Assembly (NCBI RefSeq): GCF_003626695.1
Contig: NZ_RBAH01000022.1
Coordinates: forward strand, 1-64,000
From: Paenibacillus ginsengarvi
GTDB taxonomy: Bacteria > Bacillota > Bacilli > Paenibacillales > NBRC-103111
Reading direction: 5' to 3'
DNA length: 64,000 bases
Positions 50,606-60,013 of this stretch are shown piece by piece. Both the position numbers and the translations under genes were made by a program. The notes beneath the pieces are model-generated. The model saw only the letters and a list, made by a program, of their open reading frames with translations. It was not told the origin of the DNA and ran no database searches. Positions within the stretch are counted from its first letter, which is position 1. The number at the start of each line of letters is the position of its first letter.

Positions 50606-52180
50606 ATGATCTTGTCGCATAACAATTCGCCAAACAAGCGAAGCCGCAGCGGTTTGAGCAGGGCGAAGGCGCTCATGTCTCTGCTGCTTGTCGCTTCGCT
50701 ATCCGGAGCCGTAGCTGCTGCGGCTCCGGCTCCGGCGCAAAAAGAAGCCGCTGCTGGTGTCCCAGCTGTACAGAGCGGAACTGAGAGCGTTAACGCTGCC
50801 GCTACGGCTACGATTAGCGTTGACGCTTCCGTCTATGAACCGGCGCTCGACCTGTTCCGGCCGAAACGGACGAACGCGAACTATTGGCAACTGGTGAACA
50901 ATACCCCGGATAAGCAGCAGCTTCAGCCATTCGGATTTCAGGTGTACCGGATGTGGATTCCGATGGACTCCGTCTACAACTATTCGACCGGTCAATACAG
51001 CTACAACTACTATGACGCCTATTTCAATCTGGTCGGCTCGATGTCCGACGAGATCATGCTGAACATTTTGAAGGGCGTAGACAAAGTCGATAACGGCACG
51101 ATAACGCTTCAGCAGTACGAAACGATTCTCGTCAACATCCTGACCCACTATAAGCAGCTGTACCCGAAAATCAAATACGTCGAGGCGCTGAACGAGTGGA
51201 ATCTGGGCTATAAAAATATCGTGAACTACTCGTACTACGATTTTTATCAGGTGTACGACCGCGCCGTCCGTACCGTAAACGCTCAGCTAACCCCTGCCAT
51301 TCCGCTGCAAGTGGGCGGGGCCGTGGAAGAGCAGCTTAGCGGCTGGACGGAGCAGTTTTTGGACGATTTTGCCGGCGATCCGAATCCGGACAAACGGCTC
51401 GATTTTATTAGCTATCATACGTATATACGCCATGCGAAGCCCATATCGCTAGAGGGGCAGAAGGCAACGCTGCAAGGCTGGCTTGCCGCCAAAGGACTGG
51501 ACCCGAACACGCCCGTATACGTAACCGAAGCCGGCATCTTCGGCGGCAACGAGCATTCCGACAGCTACGACCGCGACGTGCTGCTGCAAGCTTCCGGCAT
51601 GGCGACGATCCATTACAAATACGCGATGCAGGGGCTTGCCCCGTTCCATTGGGTGGACCGCCATTCTTCCAACACGATCAAGAACATACTCGCTCCCGAT
51701 GTGCAGGGCGTGCTGACCCCGTACGGCAACATGATGAAAATGCAAAGCATGCTGAAAGCAAACGGAGTAGCGGCTGCATCCGACGGGCAGAACGCCGACG
51801 GCTTCGGCGTATACGGGATTGCTAGCGCGGACAGCAGCGGAGTTGCGGTCATGGCCTGGAACTTCAACTGGTACGAGCATATTTGGACGAACAGCTCGGG
51901 GACGAAGAAGTATACCTCGACAGGCCCGGATTACGATACGACTATCGCAATCGAGCACCTTCCGGCCGCGTTCAGCGGCAACAACATCCGGGTAGAACGT
52001 TACCTGATCGACTCGGCGCACAGCAATTACCGGTACAATCCCGCGCAAGCCGCTTTTACGAAGGTGGGGGACTATGTCGCGGCGGGTAGCGACTCCTTCC
52101 TCAAGACCGCTTACCTGGAAAGGAACGCGGTTACACTGCTCGTGCTGACCCCCACCACGAACGCCCCGACGGAGCCGTAA
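50606..52180 (+). CDS. Secreted glycoside hydrolase of clan GH-A (GH39-like)
   Basis: 524 residues from the ATG at 50606 with GGAGGT 9 bases upstream. The N-terminus has Lys/Arg followed by a hydrophobic stretch (ALMSLLLVASLSGAVAAAA), a Sec signal peptide. The catalytic acid/base is Glu197 in EALNEWN, and the nucleophile is probably Glu308 in VYVTEAG, the usual two-Glu layout of clan GH-A. A beta-rich C-terminal part follows. GH39 (beta-xylosidase-like) is my best guess, but other GH-A families are possible. It would act outside the cell, feeding binding protein 3 and the GH31 enzyme. Confidence 0.78.
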   Translation: MILSHNNSPNKRSRSGLSRAKALMSLLLVASLSGAVAAAAPAPAQKEAAAGVPAVQSGTESVNAAATATISVDASVYEPALDLFRPKRTNANYWQLVNNTPDKQQLQPFGFQVYRMWIPMDSVYNYSTGQYSYNYYDAYFNLVGSMSDEIMLNILKGVDKVDNGTITLQQYETILVNILTHYKQLYPKIKYVEALNEWNLGYKNIVNYSYYDFYQVYDRAVRTVNAQLTPAIPLQVGGAVEEQLSGWTEQFLDDFAGDPNPDKRLDFISYHTYIRHAKPISLEGQKATLQGWLAAKGLDPNTPVYVTEAGIFGGNEHSDSYDRDVLLQASGMATIHYKYAMQGLAPFHWVDRHSSNTIKNILAPDVQGVLTPYGNMMKMQSMLKANGVAAASDGQNADGFGVYGIASADSSGVAVMAWNFNWYEHIWTNSSGTKKYTSTGPDYDTTIAIEHLPAAFSGNNIRVERYLIDSAHSNYRYNPAQAAFTKVGDYVAAGSDSFLKTAYLERNAVTLLVLTPTTNAPTEP

Positions 52181-52200
52181 CACCGGTTAACGATCTAGAG

Positions 52201-52246
52201 ATACCGCTGCAATCGCCGAAGCGATGCGGCGGTATTTCGCGTTTTT
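52201..52246 (+). terminator. Rho-independent terminator
   Basis: ATACCGC...ATCGC (52201-52216) pairs with GCGAT...GCGGTAT (52221-52235), with a bulge, followed by a T-rich stretch with TTTTT. It ends the glycosidase operon. Confidence 0.75.
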
Positions 52247-52330
52247 GGAGTGAGTGAATATCGGGATTCATGACAGCCGGATCGCGGACATACATTTGTA
52301 GAGTGACTCTATGTACAAGGAGGTTCGAGC

Positions 52331-53746
52331 GTGAAGTACAACGAAAATGATTACAGGGGCGAGGTTCCCCGGCATCCCCCCGATCAGGCGCATGAGAAAC
52401 AGCATCCTTACCGGAAGTGGCCTGCGAACACGTCGGCACCGCTCCATTCGCAAACAGTAGGTCCGAGAGGTCCTGTGCTGGAGCAGGACAGCTTGTTACA
52501 TGAAACGCTGGAAACATTCGTACATAGCAAAATCATCGAAAGGCCCGTTCACGTGAAGGGCTGCGGCGCTTTCGGCTATTTTCAAACCGTTCATTCCATG
52601 GCGGCCTATACCGAGCTTGGCTTTTTGCAGCATCCCGGGCAGCAGGTTCCGGTGACCGTCCGATTTTCCCTCGCCGTCAGCAACAAGGGGACGCCGGATA
52701 CTTCCCGCAATGTCCGCGGGTTCTCTACGAAGTTTTATACGGATGATGGCGTTTTCGATCTGTTATGCAATCATATTCCAGTATTTCTGGTCCGGGATGC
52801 GGTCCGTTTCCCGGAATCGATCCAAGCTTTTCTGCCCTCGCCGGTGAACAATCTGATCGATCCCGAGCGGTTCTGGAGCTTTATCGCCCGCGCGCCGGAA
52901 GCGACTCATTTTCTCGTGCGGCTTTATTCGGACGCGGGAACGGTCAAGAGCCTCCGGCACATCCCCGGCCACGGCGTCAATACGTATGTATGGAAAAATG
53001 CGCAAGGCGTCCGCACCTATGTCAAGTATCACTGGTACCCGGCGGCGGGCATCCAGTACATCGACAGCCGGGAAGCCGACAAGCTGGCGGGTCAAAATCC
53101 AGACTACGCCGCGCAGGATTTATATGACACGCTCGCTTCAGGGCAGACTGTCGAATACGGTCTTTATGTGCAGCTCATGAATCCCGAGGACGAAACGCGT
53201 CTGCCCTTCGATCCGCTGGACGACACGAAGGTATGGGATGACCGGTTGTATCCGCTGCTGCCGGTCGGTCGGCTCGTGTTGAACCGCAATCCCGACAACT
53301 ATATGGAGCAAGTCGAGAAGCTCGCCTTTTCGCCGTCTAATCTGCTTAAGGGCGCAGAATTGTCGGACGACAAGATGCTGCAGGGAAGGGCGAATATATA
53401 CTGGGATTCCCAGCGGCGGCGGCTCGGACCGGACTTTCGGCACATTCCGATCAACCATCAATCCGACTGGACACCCGACTCGCAGATAACGAGCGGTAGC
53501 GGCAGATTCGTAGAAGGACACCTTGTGCGCTCGGAATTGCCCAGGCCTGATAACTTCACGCAAGCGGGCGAATATTACGCCGCACTTCCTCCTATACAAC
53601 AGCAGCATCTCGTCGACAACCTCGCCGGGGGCCTAGCCGGCATATCCGCCGAGACGCAAAGCGTCGTTCTAAGCTATTTGCACCAGGCATCGGCCGAATT
53701 GGGAGACCGGGTCGGTCGGCAGCTTCAAGCTTCATCGAAAGGTTGA
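52331..53746 (+). CDS. Monofunctional heme catalase
   Basis: 471 residues from a GTG at 52331 after AAGGAGG. The catalytic His74 lies in ERPVHVKG, Asn147 in LLCNHIPVF, and the heme ligand Tyr357 in GRANIYWDSQ with Arg353 four residues before. The usual GNNxP reads CNHIP, a change next to the catalytic Asn. It is somewhat short for the small-subunit clade. It destroys hydrogen peroxide in the cytoplasm. Confidence 0.93.
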   Translation: MKYNENDYRGEVPRHPPDQAHEKQHPYRKWPANTSAPLHSQTVGPRGPVLEQDSLLHETLETFVHSKIIERPVHVKGCGAFGYFQTVHSMAAYTELGFLQHPGQQVPVTVRFSLAVSNKGTPDTSRNVRGFSTKFYTDDGVFDLLCNHIPVFLVRDAVRFPESIQAFLPSPVNNLIDPERFWSFIARAPEATHFLVRLYSDAGTVKSLRHIPGHGVNTYVWKNAQGVRTYVKYHWYPAAGIQYIDSREADKLAGQNPDYAAQDLYDTLASGQTVEYGLYVQLMNPEDETRLPFDPLDDTKVWDDRLYPLLPVGRLVLNRNPDNYMEQVEKLAFSPSNLLKGAELSDDKMLQGRANIYWDSQRRRLGPDFRHIPINHQSDWTPDSQITSGSGRFVEGHLVRSELPRPDNFTQAGEYYAALPPIQQQHLVDNLAGGLAGISAETQSVVLSYLHQASAELGDRVGRQLQASSKG

Positions 53747-53752
53747 CGAAAA

Positions 53753-53783
53753 GGCTTCAGCCCGTGCGGCTGAAGTCTTTTTG
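53753..53783 (+). terminator. Terminator of the catalase gene
   Basis: GGCTTCAGCC (53753-53762) pairs with GGCTGAAGTC (53768-53777), followed by TTTTT. Confidence 0.85.
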
Positions 53784-53829
53784 AACGATGGTTATGTTAA
53801 ATTCCAATATTGATTTTTTGCGATAAGAA

Positions 53830-53860
53830 AAACCGCCTTGATAAAAAGGCGGTTTATTAA
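53830..53860 (-). terminator. Terminator of the PHP gene
   Basis: AAACCGCCTT (53830-53839) pairs with AAGGCGGTTT (53846-53855). On the minus strand the stem is followed by a T run, as needed for the gene ending at 53884. Confidence 0.85.
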
Positions 53861-53883
53861 GCGAGCGTTTCCCGTTAGTTCAA

Positions 53884-54744
53884 TCATGTGGCGAATTTGT
53901 TTGCTAACTTGTGACTTAAAATATCCCCTAGATTTAACCAGGAAATCGGAATATCCGGCTCTCCAATTTCGGTTTTTCCAAAATAACCGTGGCAATCAGA
54001 ACCTGCTGTAATTAACAAGCCAAGTTCTTTGCAAATGGACAGGCAATCTTCCGTGACTTCAGGAGAATGTGTTGGATAATAACACTCAATCCCATCAATC
54101 CCCAAATTAATTAATCTAGTTACTTCTCTCTTAAAATCGTTCCTCTCAGTAACATCTATAACTCTTCCTGGATGAGCAAGAATTGCCTTCCCACCTGCAC
54201 TGTGAATATGATTACATACCATGCTAACAGAGGGAAACTCCATACAATTATATGATTGTTCGTACTTTGAATAGAATGCAAAGCCTGCTGTCAAACTGTT
54301 GGTAATCCCCTTTTCCATGAAATAATGCAATGCCTTCCAACCACCGTTTTTTCGGTCGTAATTATAATTTAAGTATTCCTCTAGAGATATGTTATTGTAT
54401 TCCCTTTGCATCCTTACTAGGAGCCGCTCATCTATAGACTCAAGAAGCAATCTGTTTTTTTCAGTAAATTCTCTGAACCTTTCATTAGTTAAATCCATTC
54501 CATAACCCAATATATGCAGATTTTTTCCCCTATCTAATGCGTCCAGTTCTACACCAGATATGAACAATAGTTCTTTTTGATCATTCAGCTTTTGTATTTC
54601 TCTTGAACCTTCTAGCACATTGTGGTCAGTAATCGCTATTAAACCCAACCCTTTCTCTACTGCTATAGCTATAATTTCTTCGGGAGACAATGTTCCGTCG
54701 GAAAATAAAGAGTGAATATGCAGGTCTGCAATTTTATGCTTCAT
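53884..54744 (-). CDS. PHP-domain phosphoesterase
   Basis: 286 residues. DLHIHSLFSDG (His9, His11, Asp16), AITDHN (about 38-43) and the later SDCHG and HPGR motifs give the metal-binding set of the PHP superfamily, as in TrpH-like 3',5'-nucleotidases and YciV. It probably hydrolyses a small phosphoester. The sequence is much AT-richer than its neighbours (17 G or C in the 60 bases from 54361), which points to recent transfer. It is monocistronic. Confidence 0.82.
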   Translation of the reverse strand: MKHKIADLHIHSLFSDGTLSPEEIIAIAVEKGLGLIAITDHNVLEGSREIQKLNDQKELLFISGVELDALDRGKNLHILGYGMDLTNERFREFTEKNRLLLESIDERLLVRMQREYNNISLEEYLNYNYDRKNGGWKALHYFMEKGITNSLTAGFAFYSKYEQSYNCMEFPSVSMVCNHIHSAGGKAILAHPGRVIDVTERNDFKREVTRLINLGIDGIECYYPTHSPEVTEDCLSICKELGLLITAGSDCHGYFGKTEIGEPDIPISWLNLGDILSHKLANKFAT

Positions 54745-54992
54745 TTTAAAACCAGCTCCGTAACAAATTTATATAAATCAACATTCGCGATTGAGGATAA
54801 TAATCCCTTCTTATGTAACAAAAGCAATAAAACTGAGTATCGAGAAAAGCAAGGGGAATTAGTTGAAAGGGAGAGAACATGTTACTATAACTTCATAGCC
54901 ACAAACGTATGAAGCGACGGGTCCGTAATCACGATTGGCGATAATGCGGTTATCGGACCGCGAGACAAGACGATATACGAGGAGTGATAGAA

Positions 54993-56195
54993 GTGGCGCG
55001 CGTTTTATTTGTGAACGGCGGCTCGGAAGGACATATCAACCCGACGATCGGAGTGGTACAAGAGCTTATTTCACGCGGCGAGGAGGTCGTGTATTTTTGT
55101 ATCGAAGCTTTTCGGGAGCGGATCGAGAAGACGGGGGCTACCGTTCGAACCTTTGACGGTCAGCAGTTTATTCAAGCCTTTATCTCGAGCGGAAGGGAAT
55201 ACGCGCTTCAGAGAATTAACGGTCTTCTGCTTACGGCGGATATCGTTTTACCGAGCGTTCTGGAGCAGATCCAGGGTGAGAGCTTCGATTACATGATCCA
55301 TGATTCGATGTTCGGGTGCGGACGCATGCTTGCGCAGATTTTGAAACTTCCTGCCATCAACTCCTGTACGTCGTTCGCGCAAACAAAAGCGGATTTCGAT
55401 CGGGTGATGGAGCCGTTTTTTACAACAGTTCCTGCTGAAATCGCTAAACCTGTAAGCGATACGTACCACAGTCTTACAGAAAAAGTGAAGCAAAAATACG
55501 GGGTCGAGATTGAATCCCCCTATGAAGTGTTTTGTAATCCTGCGCCGCTTACGCTCGTCTATACGACGAGGGAGTTTCAACCGCATGGAGAAGCATTCGA
55601 CGAATCCTACAAATTTGTAGGCCCGTCCGTCACTTCGAGCTCGAATCCGGAGCGCTTTGACCTGGCTGCCATCGAGGGAAAACGTCCCATTTACATTTCG
55701 CTCGGTACCGTTTTTAACCGCGCGATTGAGTTTTATAAGCTGAGCATAGAGGCGTTTGGGAACACGGACCATACGGTCGTGATGTCCATTGGCGCCAGAA
55801 CGCCGCTTTCCGATTTAGGGGAGATCCCGGGCAACTTTATCGTCAAACCGTATGTTCCGCAGAACGATGTGTTGCAAAAAACGAAACTATTCATTACGCA
55901 CGGCGGCATGAACAGTACGCACGAAGCTCTTTACTACGGCGTTCCGCTCGTTGTCATCCCGCAAAGCGCGGATCAGCCGGTCATTGCCGGACAAGTTGCG
56001 AGCATCGGCGCAGGGGTTGAGCTGAGTATGCAAACTTTGACGGTTCCCGGACTGCGTGATGCCGCAGATCAAGTGCTAAGCGACTCCTCTTACAGAAACG
56101 CCACCGCACAGGTCGGGGCATCCTTTCGGCAATCGGGCGGGTACCGCAGAGCGGTTGATGAGATATTCGACTTCAAATACCGGCTTCAACGGTAA
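54993..56195 (+). CDS. MGT-type UDP-glycosyltransferase (macrolide glycosyltransferase-like)
   Basis: 400 residues from the GTG at 54993, 8 bases after GGAG. The N-terminal acceptor half begins VLFVNGGSEGHINPTIGVV. The C-terminal donor half has the nucleotide-sugar motif FITHGGMNSTHEALYYGVPL and PQSADQ. Relatives such as YjiC and YojK of B. subtilis glucosylate phenolic or macrolide compounds. It is followed by a small hydrolase gene 29 bases away, perhaps one operon. Confidence 0.88.
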   Translation: MARVLFVNGGSEGHINPTIGVVQELISRGEEVVYFCIEAFRERIEKTGATVRTFDGQQFIQAFISSGREYALQRINGLLLTADIVLPSVLEQIQGESFDYMIHDSMFGCGRMLAQILKLPAINSCTSFAQTKADFDRVMEPFFTTVPAEIAKPVSDTYHSLTEKVKQKYGVEIESPYEVFCNPAPLTLVYTTREFQPHGEAFDESYKFVGPSVTSSSNPERFDLAAIEGKRPIYISLGTVFNRAIEFYKLSIEAFGNTDHTVVMSIGARTPLSDLGEIPGNFIVKPYVPQNDVLQKTKLFITHGGMNSTHEALYYGVPLVVIPQSADQPVIAGQVASIGAGVELSMQTLTVPGLRDAADQVLSDSSYRNATAQVGASFRQSGGYRRAVDEIFDFKYRLQR

Positions 56196-56224
56196 GGAAG
56201 TACCGATAAAGGGAGGGAGACGAT

Positions 56225-56854
56225 GTGGCAGAGGTTGTACTATTTCATCACGCATTAGGATTGACCAAAGGCATGTACGCTTTCGCGGATAAGCTTGAAG
56301 CAGAAGGACACACCGTGCATGTTCCTGATTTATTCGAAGGTCATTTATTTACAACGATCGAAAGCGGTATGGCTTACGTCAGCGAGGTGGGGGTCGAAAC
56401 GATTATCGCGCGCGGCGAACGCGCGGTCTCAGCACTTCCCCGCGAGATGGTTTATGCGGGGTTTTCGCTCGGTGTATTGGCGGCCCAGAGCCTTTCCCAA
56501 ACCCGTGAAGGCGCCCGCGGCGCGTTGTTCTTTGACGCCTGTGTTCCGCCCTCGGCTTTCGGATCCCCTTGGCCTGCGGATATGCCGGTGCAGATTCATG
56601 GAATGGACGCCGATCCTTTTTTCGCTCATGAGGGAGATTTAGAAGCAGCACGGGAGCTCGCGAAGGCAGCCCAACATGCCGAGCTTTATGTATATCCGGG
56701 CGACCGGCATCTTTTTGCCGACTGCAGCTTGTCTTCTTCCTATGACGCGGACTCGGCGGCGCTGCTTCTCCATCGTGTACTTGAGTTCCTCCGGCGGCTG
56801 GACCGTGGAGCCGTTTGCCCGCAGAATACGCTGCTGGATTCAGGCCGAGCTTGA
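56225..56854 (+). CDS. Dienelactone hydrolase family protein
   Basis: 209 residues from a GTG with GGGAGGG upstream. The nucleophile elbow is GFSLG (Ser81), unlike classic dienelactone hydrolases, which have Cys. An Asp pair in GMDADP (128-130) and His162 in GDRHLF complete a possible triad. It follows a glycosyltransferase and could be a self-protection or detoxification partner. It is probably cytoplasmic. Confidence 0.78.
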   Translation: MAEVVLFHHALGLTKGMYAFADKLEAEGHTVHVPDLFEGHLFTTIESGMAYVSEVGVETIIARGERAVSALPREMVYAGFSLGVLAAQSLSQTREGARGALFFDACVPPSAFGSPWPADMPVQIHGMDADPFFAHEGDLEAARELAKAAQHAELYVYPGDRHLFADCSLSSSYDADSAALLLHRVLEFLRRLDRGAVCPQNTLLDSGRA

Positions 56855-57032
56855 CTGCGAGAAACCTGATCTTTATCGAAGTAGTCTGTATAAGGCTTGT
56901 TGCGGTAAAAGGTTACTTGGTGCTAGACTATAGCTTGGAAAAGGTTTTCCAGCTGCGGCATTACCGTCCGGATAACGGAGCCGCTCGGATCACCTGGTAG
57001 AAGCAAGCAACAAGTCGGGGCGAGGTTGGACG

Positions 57033-58430
57033 ATGCAAAAAAAAGTGGTGCGCAAACATTCCCAGTCGCGGATTGAAGAGATGGTTCAAACGATTCGCGG
57101 CGAAATTATAACGAACGTACAGGCGATCGGGACGCATTTGCCGTCGGAAAGCGATCTGGAGAAGCGGTTCAAGCTCGGCAACACCTCGGTCCGCAAAGGG
57201 CTCGAGCAGCTTGTCCGGGAAGGGCTTATTCGCAAAATTCCGCGCGTGGGCAATCTTGTCGTCGGAATGCCGCCAGCGGAGGAGGCGACCGTCAGGCTGG
57301 GCGTATATAGTACGACCGAACTGGAAATGGATCTGCCTGATCTGCTTGAGAAATTTCATCAGCGGTATCCGAATGTCCGCGTGGAAACGGTGATGATTCC
57401 GACGAGCGAGTACGCGGGATACATTCAGCGGCATATGGCCGAAGGAACGCTCGATGCCGCGATCATGAACCACAATACAATCCGGCAGTTTTCGAGAGAG
57501 ATGAGAGCCGAGCTGCTCGAACCGCTTGCGCCGAATCCCGGTCAATACCCATTCGCCAGCGAGCCGTTTACGGTAGACGGCAGGCTGCTGGTGCGGCCGC
57601 TCATTTTTTCTCCGCTTGTCGTATGCTACAACCGCGATCATCTGAAGGAGTGCGATTTGCGCGAGCCGGCAGGAGAGTGGAGCTGGAACGAGCTGATGGA
57701 GCTGGCCAGTCAGGTGGCGGTTGACGGAAGCAGGTTCGGCTTTTGCTTCCAATTGTTGTCGCGCAACCGCTGGCCGGTGTTTTTGCTGCAGAGCGGGATC
57801 GATTTTTCTCCGGATGAGCATGGGGAGTACCGTTTGCCGGAGGAAGCTCTAACGGATAGCCTCAGCGTATGCCGCAGGCTGGTAGAGCAGACGAACGTAT
57901 TTCCCGCTATGCTGTCGGGGCTCGACAGCATGGCGATTGAATGGTTCAAGGACGGCAAAGTGTCGATGATCATGACGACGTACTTTTCCCTGAACCATTT
58001 GAGGCAAACGGGCATCGCGTTCGACGTGGCCCGTCTTCCGCACTCCAGGGTGAATGCGAATCTGCTCGCCGTCATCGGCGCCGTGGTCAGCCGCCAATCG
58101 CGAAGAAAAGAAGCCGCGGTCAAACTCGTCGATTTTCTCGGCGGCAAGGAGGCGCAGCTGGCCATCCGCAGCCGGACGTTCAGCATTCCGGCGCTGCGGG
58201 AGGCGGCCGAATGGGTGGGCGAGGCGGATGTGCCGCACCCGGAGCATTTCGGTATTTTCACGGACATGATACCTTCGTACAGGCTGTTGGAACACTTGAA
58301 GCTCAGTACCGTCCAGCTCAGGGCGATCCAGAAGCAGTTCGAGCTTTATTTGACCGGTCTGCAGAACGCGGCCGCGATGAGCCGAGGCATGGAACGGGCG
58401 CTATCGGAAAACCGGCCTGGCGCATCATAA
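57033..58430 (+). CDS. GntR-type DNA-binding domain fused to a solute-binding-protein domain
   Basis: 465 residues. The first ~80 form a GntR winged helix (KHSQSRIEEMVQTIRGEIIT, LPSESDLEKRFKLGNTSVRK). The remaining ~380 form a type-1 solute-binding fold (RLGVYSTTELEMDLPDLLEK, YNRDHL, NGKV-like AIEWFKDGKVSMIMTTYF) without a lipoprotein signal. A sensor made from a sugar-binding protein would detect the sugar inside the cell. The next gene is a binding-protein gene, so it probably regulates uptake of the same or a related ligand. Confidence 0.8.
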   Translation: MQKKVVRKHSQSRIEEMVQTIRGEIITNVQAIGTHLPSESDLEKRFKLGNTSVRKGLEQLVREGLIRKIPRVGNLVVGMPPAEEATVRLGVYSTTELEMDLPDLLEKFHQRYPNVRVETVMIPTSEYAGYIQRHMAEGTLDAAIMNHNTIRQFSREMRAELLEPLAPNPGQYPFASEPFTVDGRLLVRPLIFSPLVVCYNRDHLKECDLREPAGEWSWNELMELASQVAVDGSRFGFCFQLLSRNRWPVFLLQSGIDFSPDEHGEYRLPEEALTDSLSVCRRLVEQTNVFPAMLSGLDSMAIEWFKDGKVSMIMTTYFSLNHLRQTGIAFDVARLPHSRVNANLLAVIGAVVSRQSRRKEAAVKLVDFLGGKEAQLAIRSRTFSIPALREAAEWVGEADVPHPEHFGIFTDMIPSYRLLEHLKLSTVQLRAIQKQFELYLTGLQNAAAMSRGMERALSENRPGAS

Positions 58431-58447
58431 AAGGCATCCCATACCCA

Positions 58448-58483
58448 AGACATTCGGGACCCCGTTCCGAGTGTCTTTTTTTG
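58448..58483 (+). terminator. Rho-independent terminator
   Basis: AGACATTCGG (58448-58457) pairs with CCGAGTGTCT (58467-58476), followed by a long T run. Confidence 0.88.
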
Positions 58484-58558
58484 CTGTGGGGGAACGACTC
58501 CCCTCCCAGTTTTAATTTAAAGACCATTTAAAGTCGCGATCAAACGTTTTTATTTTCA

Positions 58559-58611
58559 TTGACGGCGCTTTCAAAACGGCTTATGCTAATTATGGGGTCA
58601 GTTTGGGGTCA
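58559..58611 (+). promoter_or_regulatory. Promoter of binding protein 4 with a cre-like site and direct repeats
   Basis: -35 TTGACG (58559-58564), 17 bases, -10 TATGCT (58582-58587). A cre-like TGACGGCGCTTTCA (58560-58573, 12 of 14 matches) overlaps the -35. Just downstream of the start region, GGGGTCA occurs twice (58594-58600 and 58605-58611), 11 bp apart on one face of the helix. CcpA would repress here; the direct repeats may bind the GntR-fusion regulator. Confidence 0.7.
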
Positions 58612-58658
58612 ATAAAGCAACTGGCCTTACTTAGGAGAAGAAGAAGGGGAGCGGACGA

Positions 58659-59969
58659 ATGAACCGGGTAAAGATGGGACTGGGTGCCGGGCTGGCCGTA
58701 CTGCTACTGACGAGCGCATGCAGCTCCGGTAAACAAGGGGCGGCGGACGGAAACAAAGCGGAGGCGGAGAAGCCGAAAGAGCCGTACACGATGAAAATTC
58801 TCGCCAACGGGGTGAAGACGGAGGAATTCGAAGACCGGTTCCGAGAGCTGCTGAAGCAGAAATTCCCGCATGTAACGGTCGAGTATTCGCCGGGGGGCAA
58901 GGGGGCGACGATCAACGACATGATCGCGTCTGGCACGATTCCCGACATTATCCGAACCGATGTGCCGACGCTCGTTACCGGGTATCTCGATTTGGGGTTA
59001 GGCTACGACATGAGGGAGCTGGTGCAGAAGCACAAATACGATCTGAAGCGGTTCAACAACGTATTTATCGACGAAATAGTCGACGTTGTCCGAACCGGAG
59101 AGCTGTATGGCTTGCCGGTGCCCCCGTATTTTCCCCAGGCGCTTTATTACAACAAAGATTTGTTCGACAAGTTCGGAGTTGCTTATCCGAAAGACGGCAT
59201 GACATGGGACGAACTGTACGATCTGGCCAAAAAAATGACGCGCGTCGACGGAGGCGTCGTATACCGTGGCTTCAGCTCGCACCCGACCAATCTGCTGCGC
59301 GACAATCCGTATTCGCTGCCGATTCTCGATCCGAACGAGGATAAGCTGGCGAACCCGGAGCGCTGGACGACGCTGTTCAACAACTTGAAGCGGTTCTACG
59401 AAATTCCGAACAATAAGATCGAGAGCACCGCCACCCTCGATGGGCAAGCGTTCGCCAAAGGCAATGTGGCGCTTATGACCAACCAGCACAGTGTCTATCT
59501 GGTGCTTCCGCCGGAGCTGAACTGGGATCTCGTCTCTTACCCGATCATGCAGGACGCTCCGAAGCTGATGCCGCAGAGGGGACCGGCCTACTGGTCGATT
59601 TCGAAGACTAGCAAGCATAAGGAAGAAGCGTTCGAGATGATTATGGCGATGCTGTCCGACGAAGTGCAGATGGAAGATTCGAAGAAAGGCATAACGACTA
59701 CGCTTGCGAGTAAGGACGTCCAGAAGGCGCTTGGCAAAAGCCATCCGATCTACAGCAAAAAGAACATGGACGCAATCAACTTTTACCCGCCCATCCCTTA
59801 TACGCCGAAGCGCAAAGCGGGCTTGACGGACATTCCCGGGGTTACCCAGCAAAATCTGCTCAGCCAATCGTTCGTGGACGTCGCAATGGGCAAAAAGGAC
59901 GTCAATTCCGCGCTCAGGGAGTTGGACGAAAAGCTGAAAGCGGAAATCGCCAAGGAAAAAAGCAAATAA
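58659..59969 (+). CDS. ABC sugar transporter solute-binding lipoprotein (4)
   Basis: 436 residues. The lipoprotein signal ends LLTSAC, with lipidated Cys21. The clade motif is YNKDLFDKFGVAYPKDGMTW. It lies between the GntR-fusion regulator and a hydroxyacid dehydrogenase. No permease gene is adjacent. Confidence 0.9.
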   Translation: MNRVKMGLGAGLAVLLLTSACSSGKQGAADGNKAEAEKPKEPYTMKILANGVKTEEFEDRFRELLKQKFPHVTVEYSPGGKGATINDMIASGTIPDIIRTDVPTLVTGYLDLGLGYDMRELVQKHKYDLKRFNNVFIDEIVDVVRTGELYGLPVPPYFPQALYYNKDLFDKFGVAYPKDGMTWDELYDLAKKMTRVDGGVVYRGFSSHPTNLLRDNPYSLPILDPNEDKLANPERWTTLFNNLKRFYEIPNNKIESTATLDGQAFAKGNVALMTNQHSVYLVLPPELNWDLVSYPIMQDAPKLMPQRGPAYWSISKTSKHKEEAFEMIMAMLSDEVQMEDSKKGITTTLASKDVQKALGKSHPIYSKKNMDAINFYPPIPYTPKRKAGLTDIPGVTQQNLLSQSFVDVAMGKKDVNSALRELDEKLKAEIAKEKSK

Positions 59970-60013
59970 AACGATACCCGGTTACGGGACGGAACCAGGA
60001 TGGAGAGACGGTC

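Noticed and set aside
54913-54960. Hairpin-like GGTCCG and CGGACC before the glycosyltransferase
   Set aside because: Stem is short with a large loop and no T run; it does not resemble a known riboswitch or T-box.
56815-57000. 61-codon frame between the hydrolase and the GntR-fusion gene
   Set aside because: It overlaps the hydrolase 3' end, has no ribosome site and no recognisable pattern.
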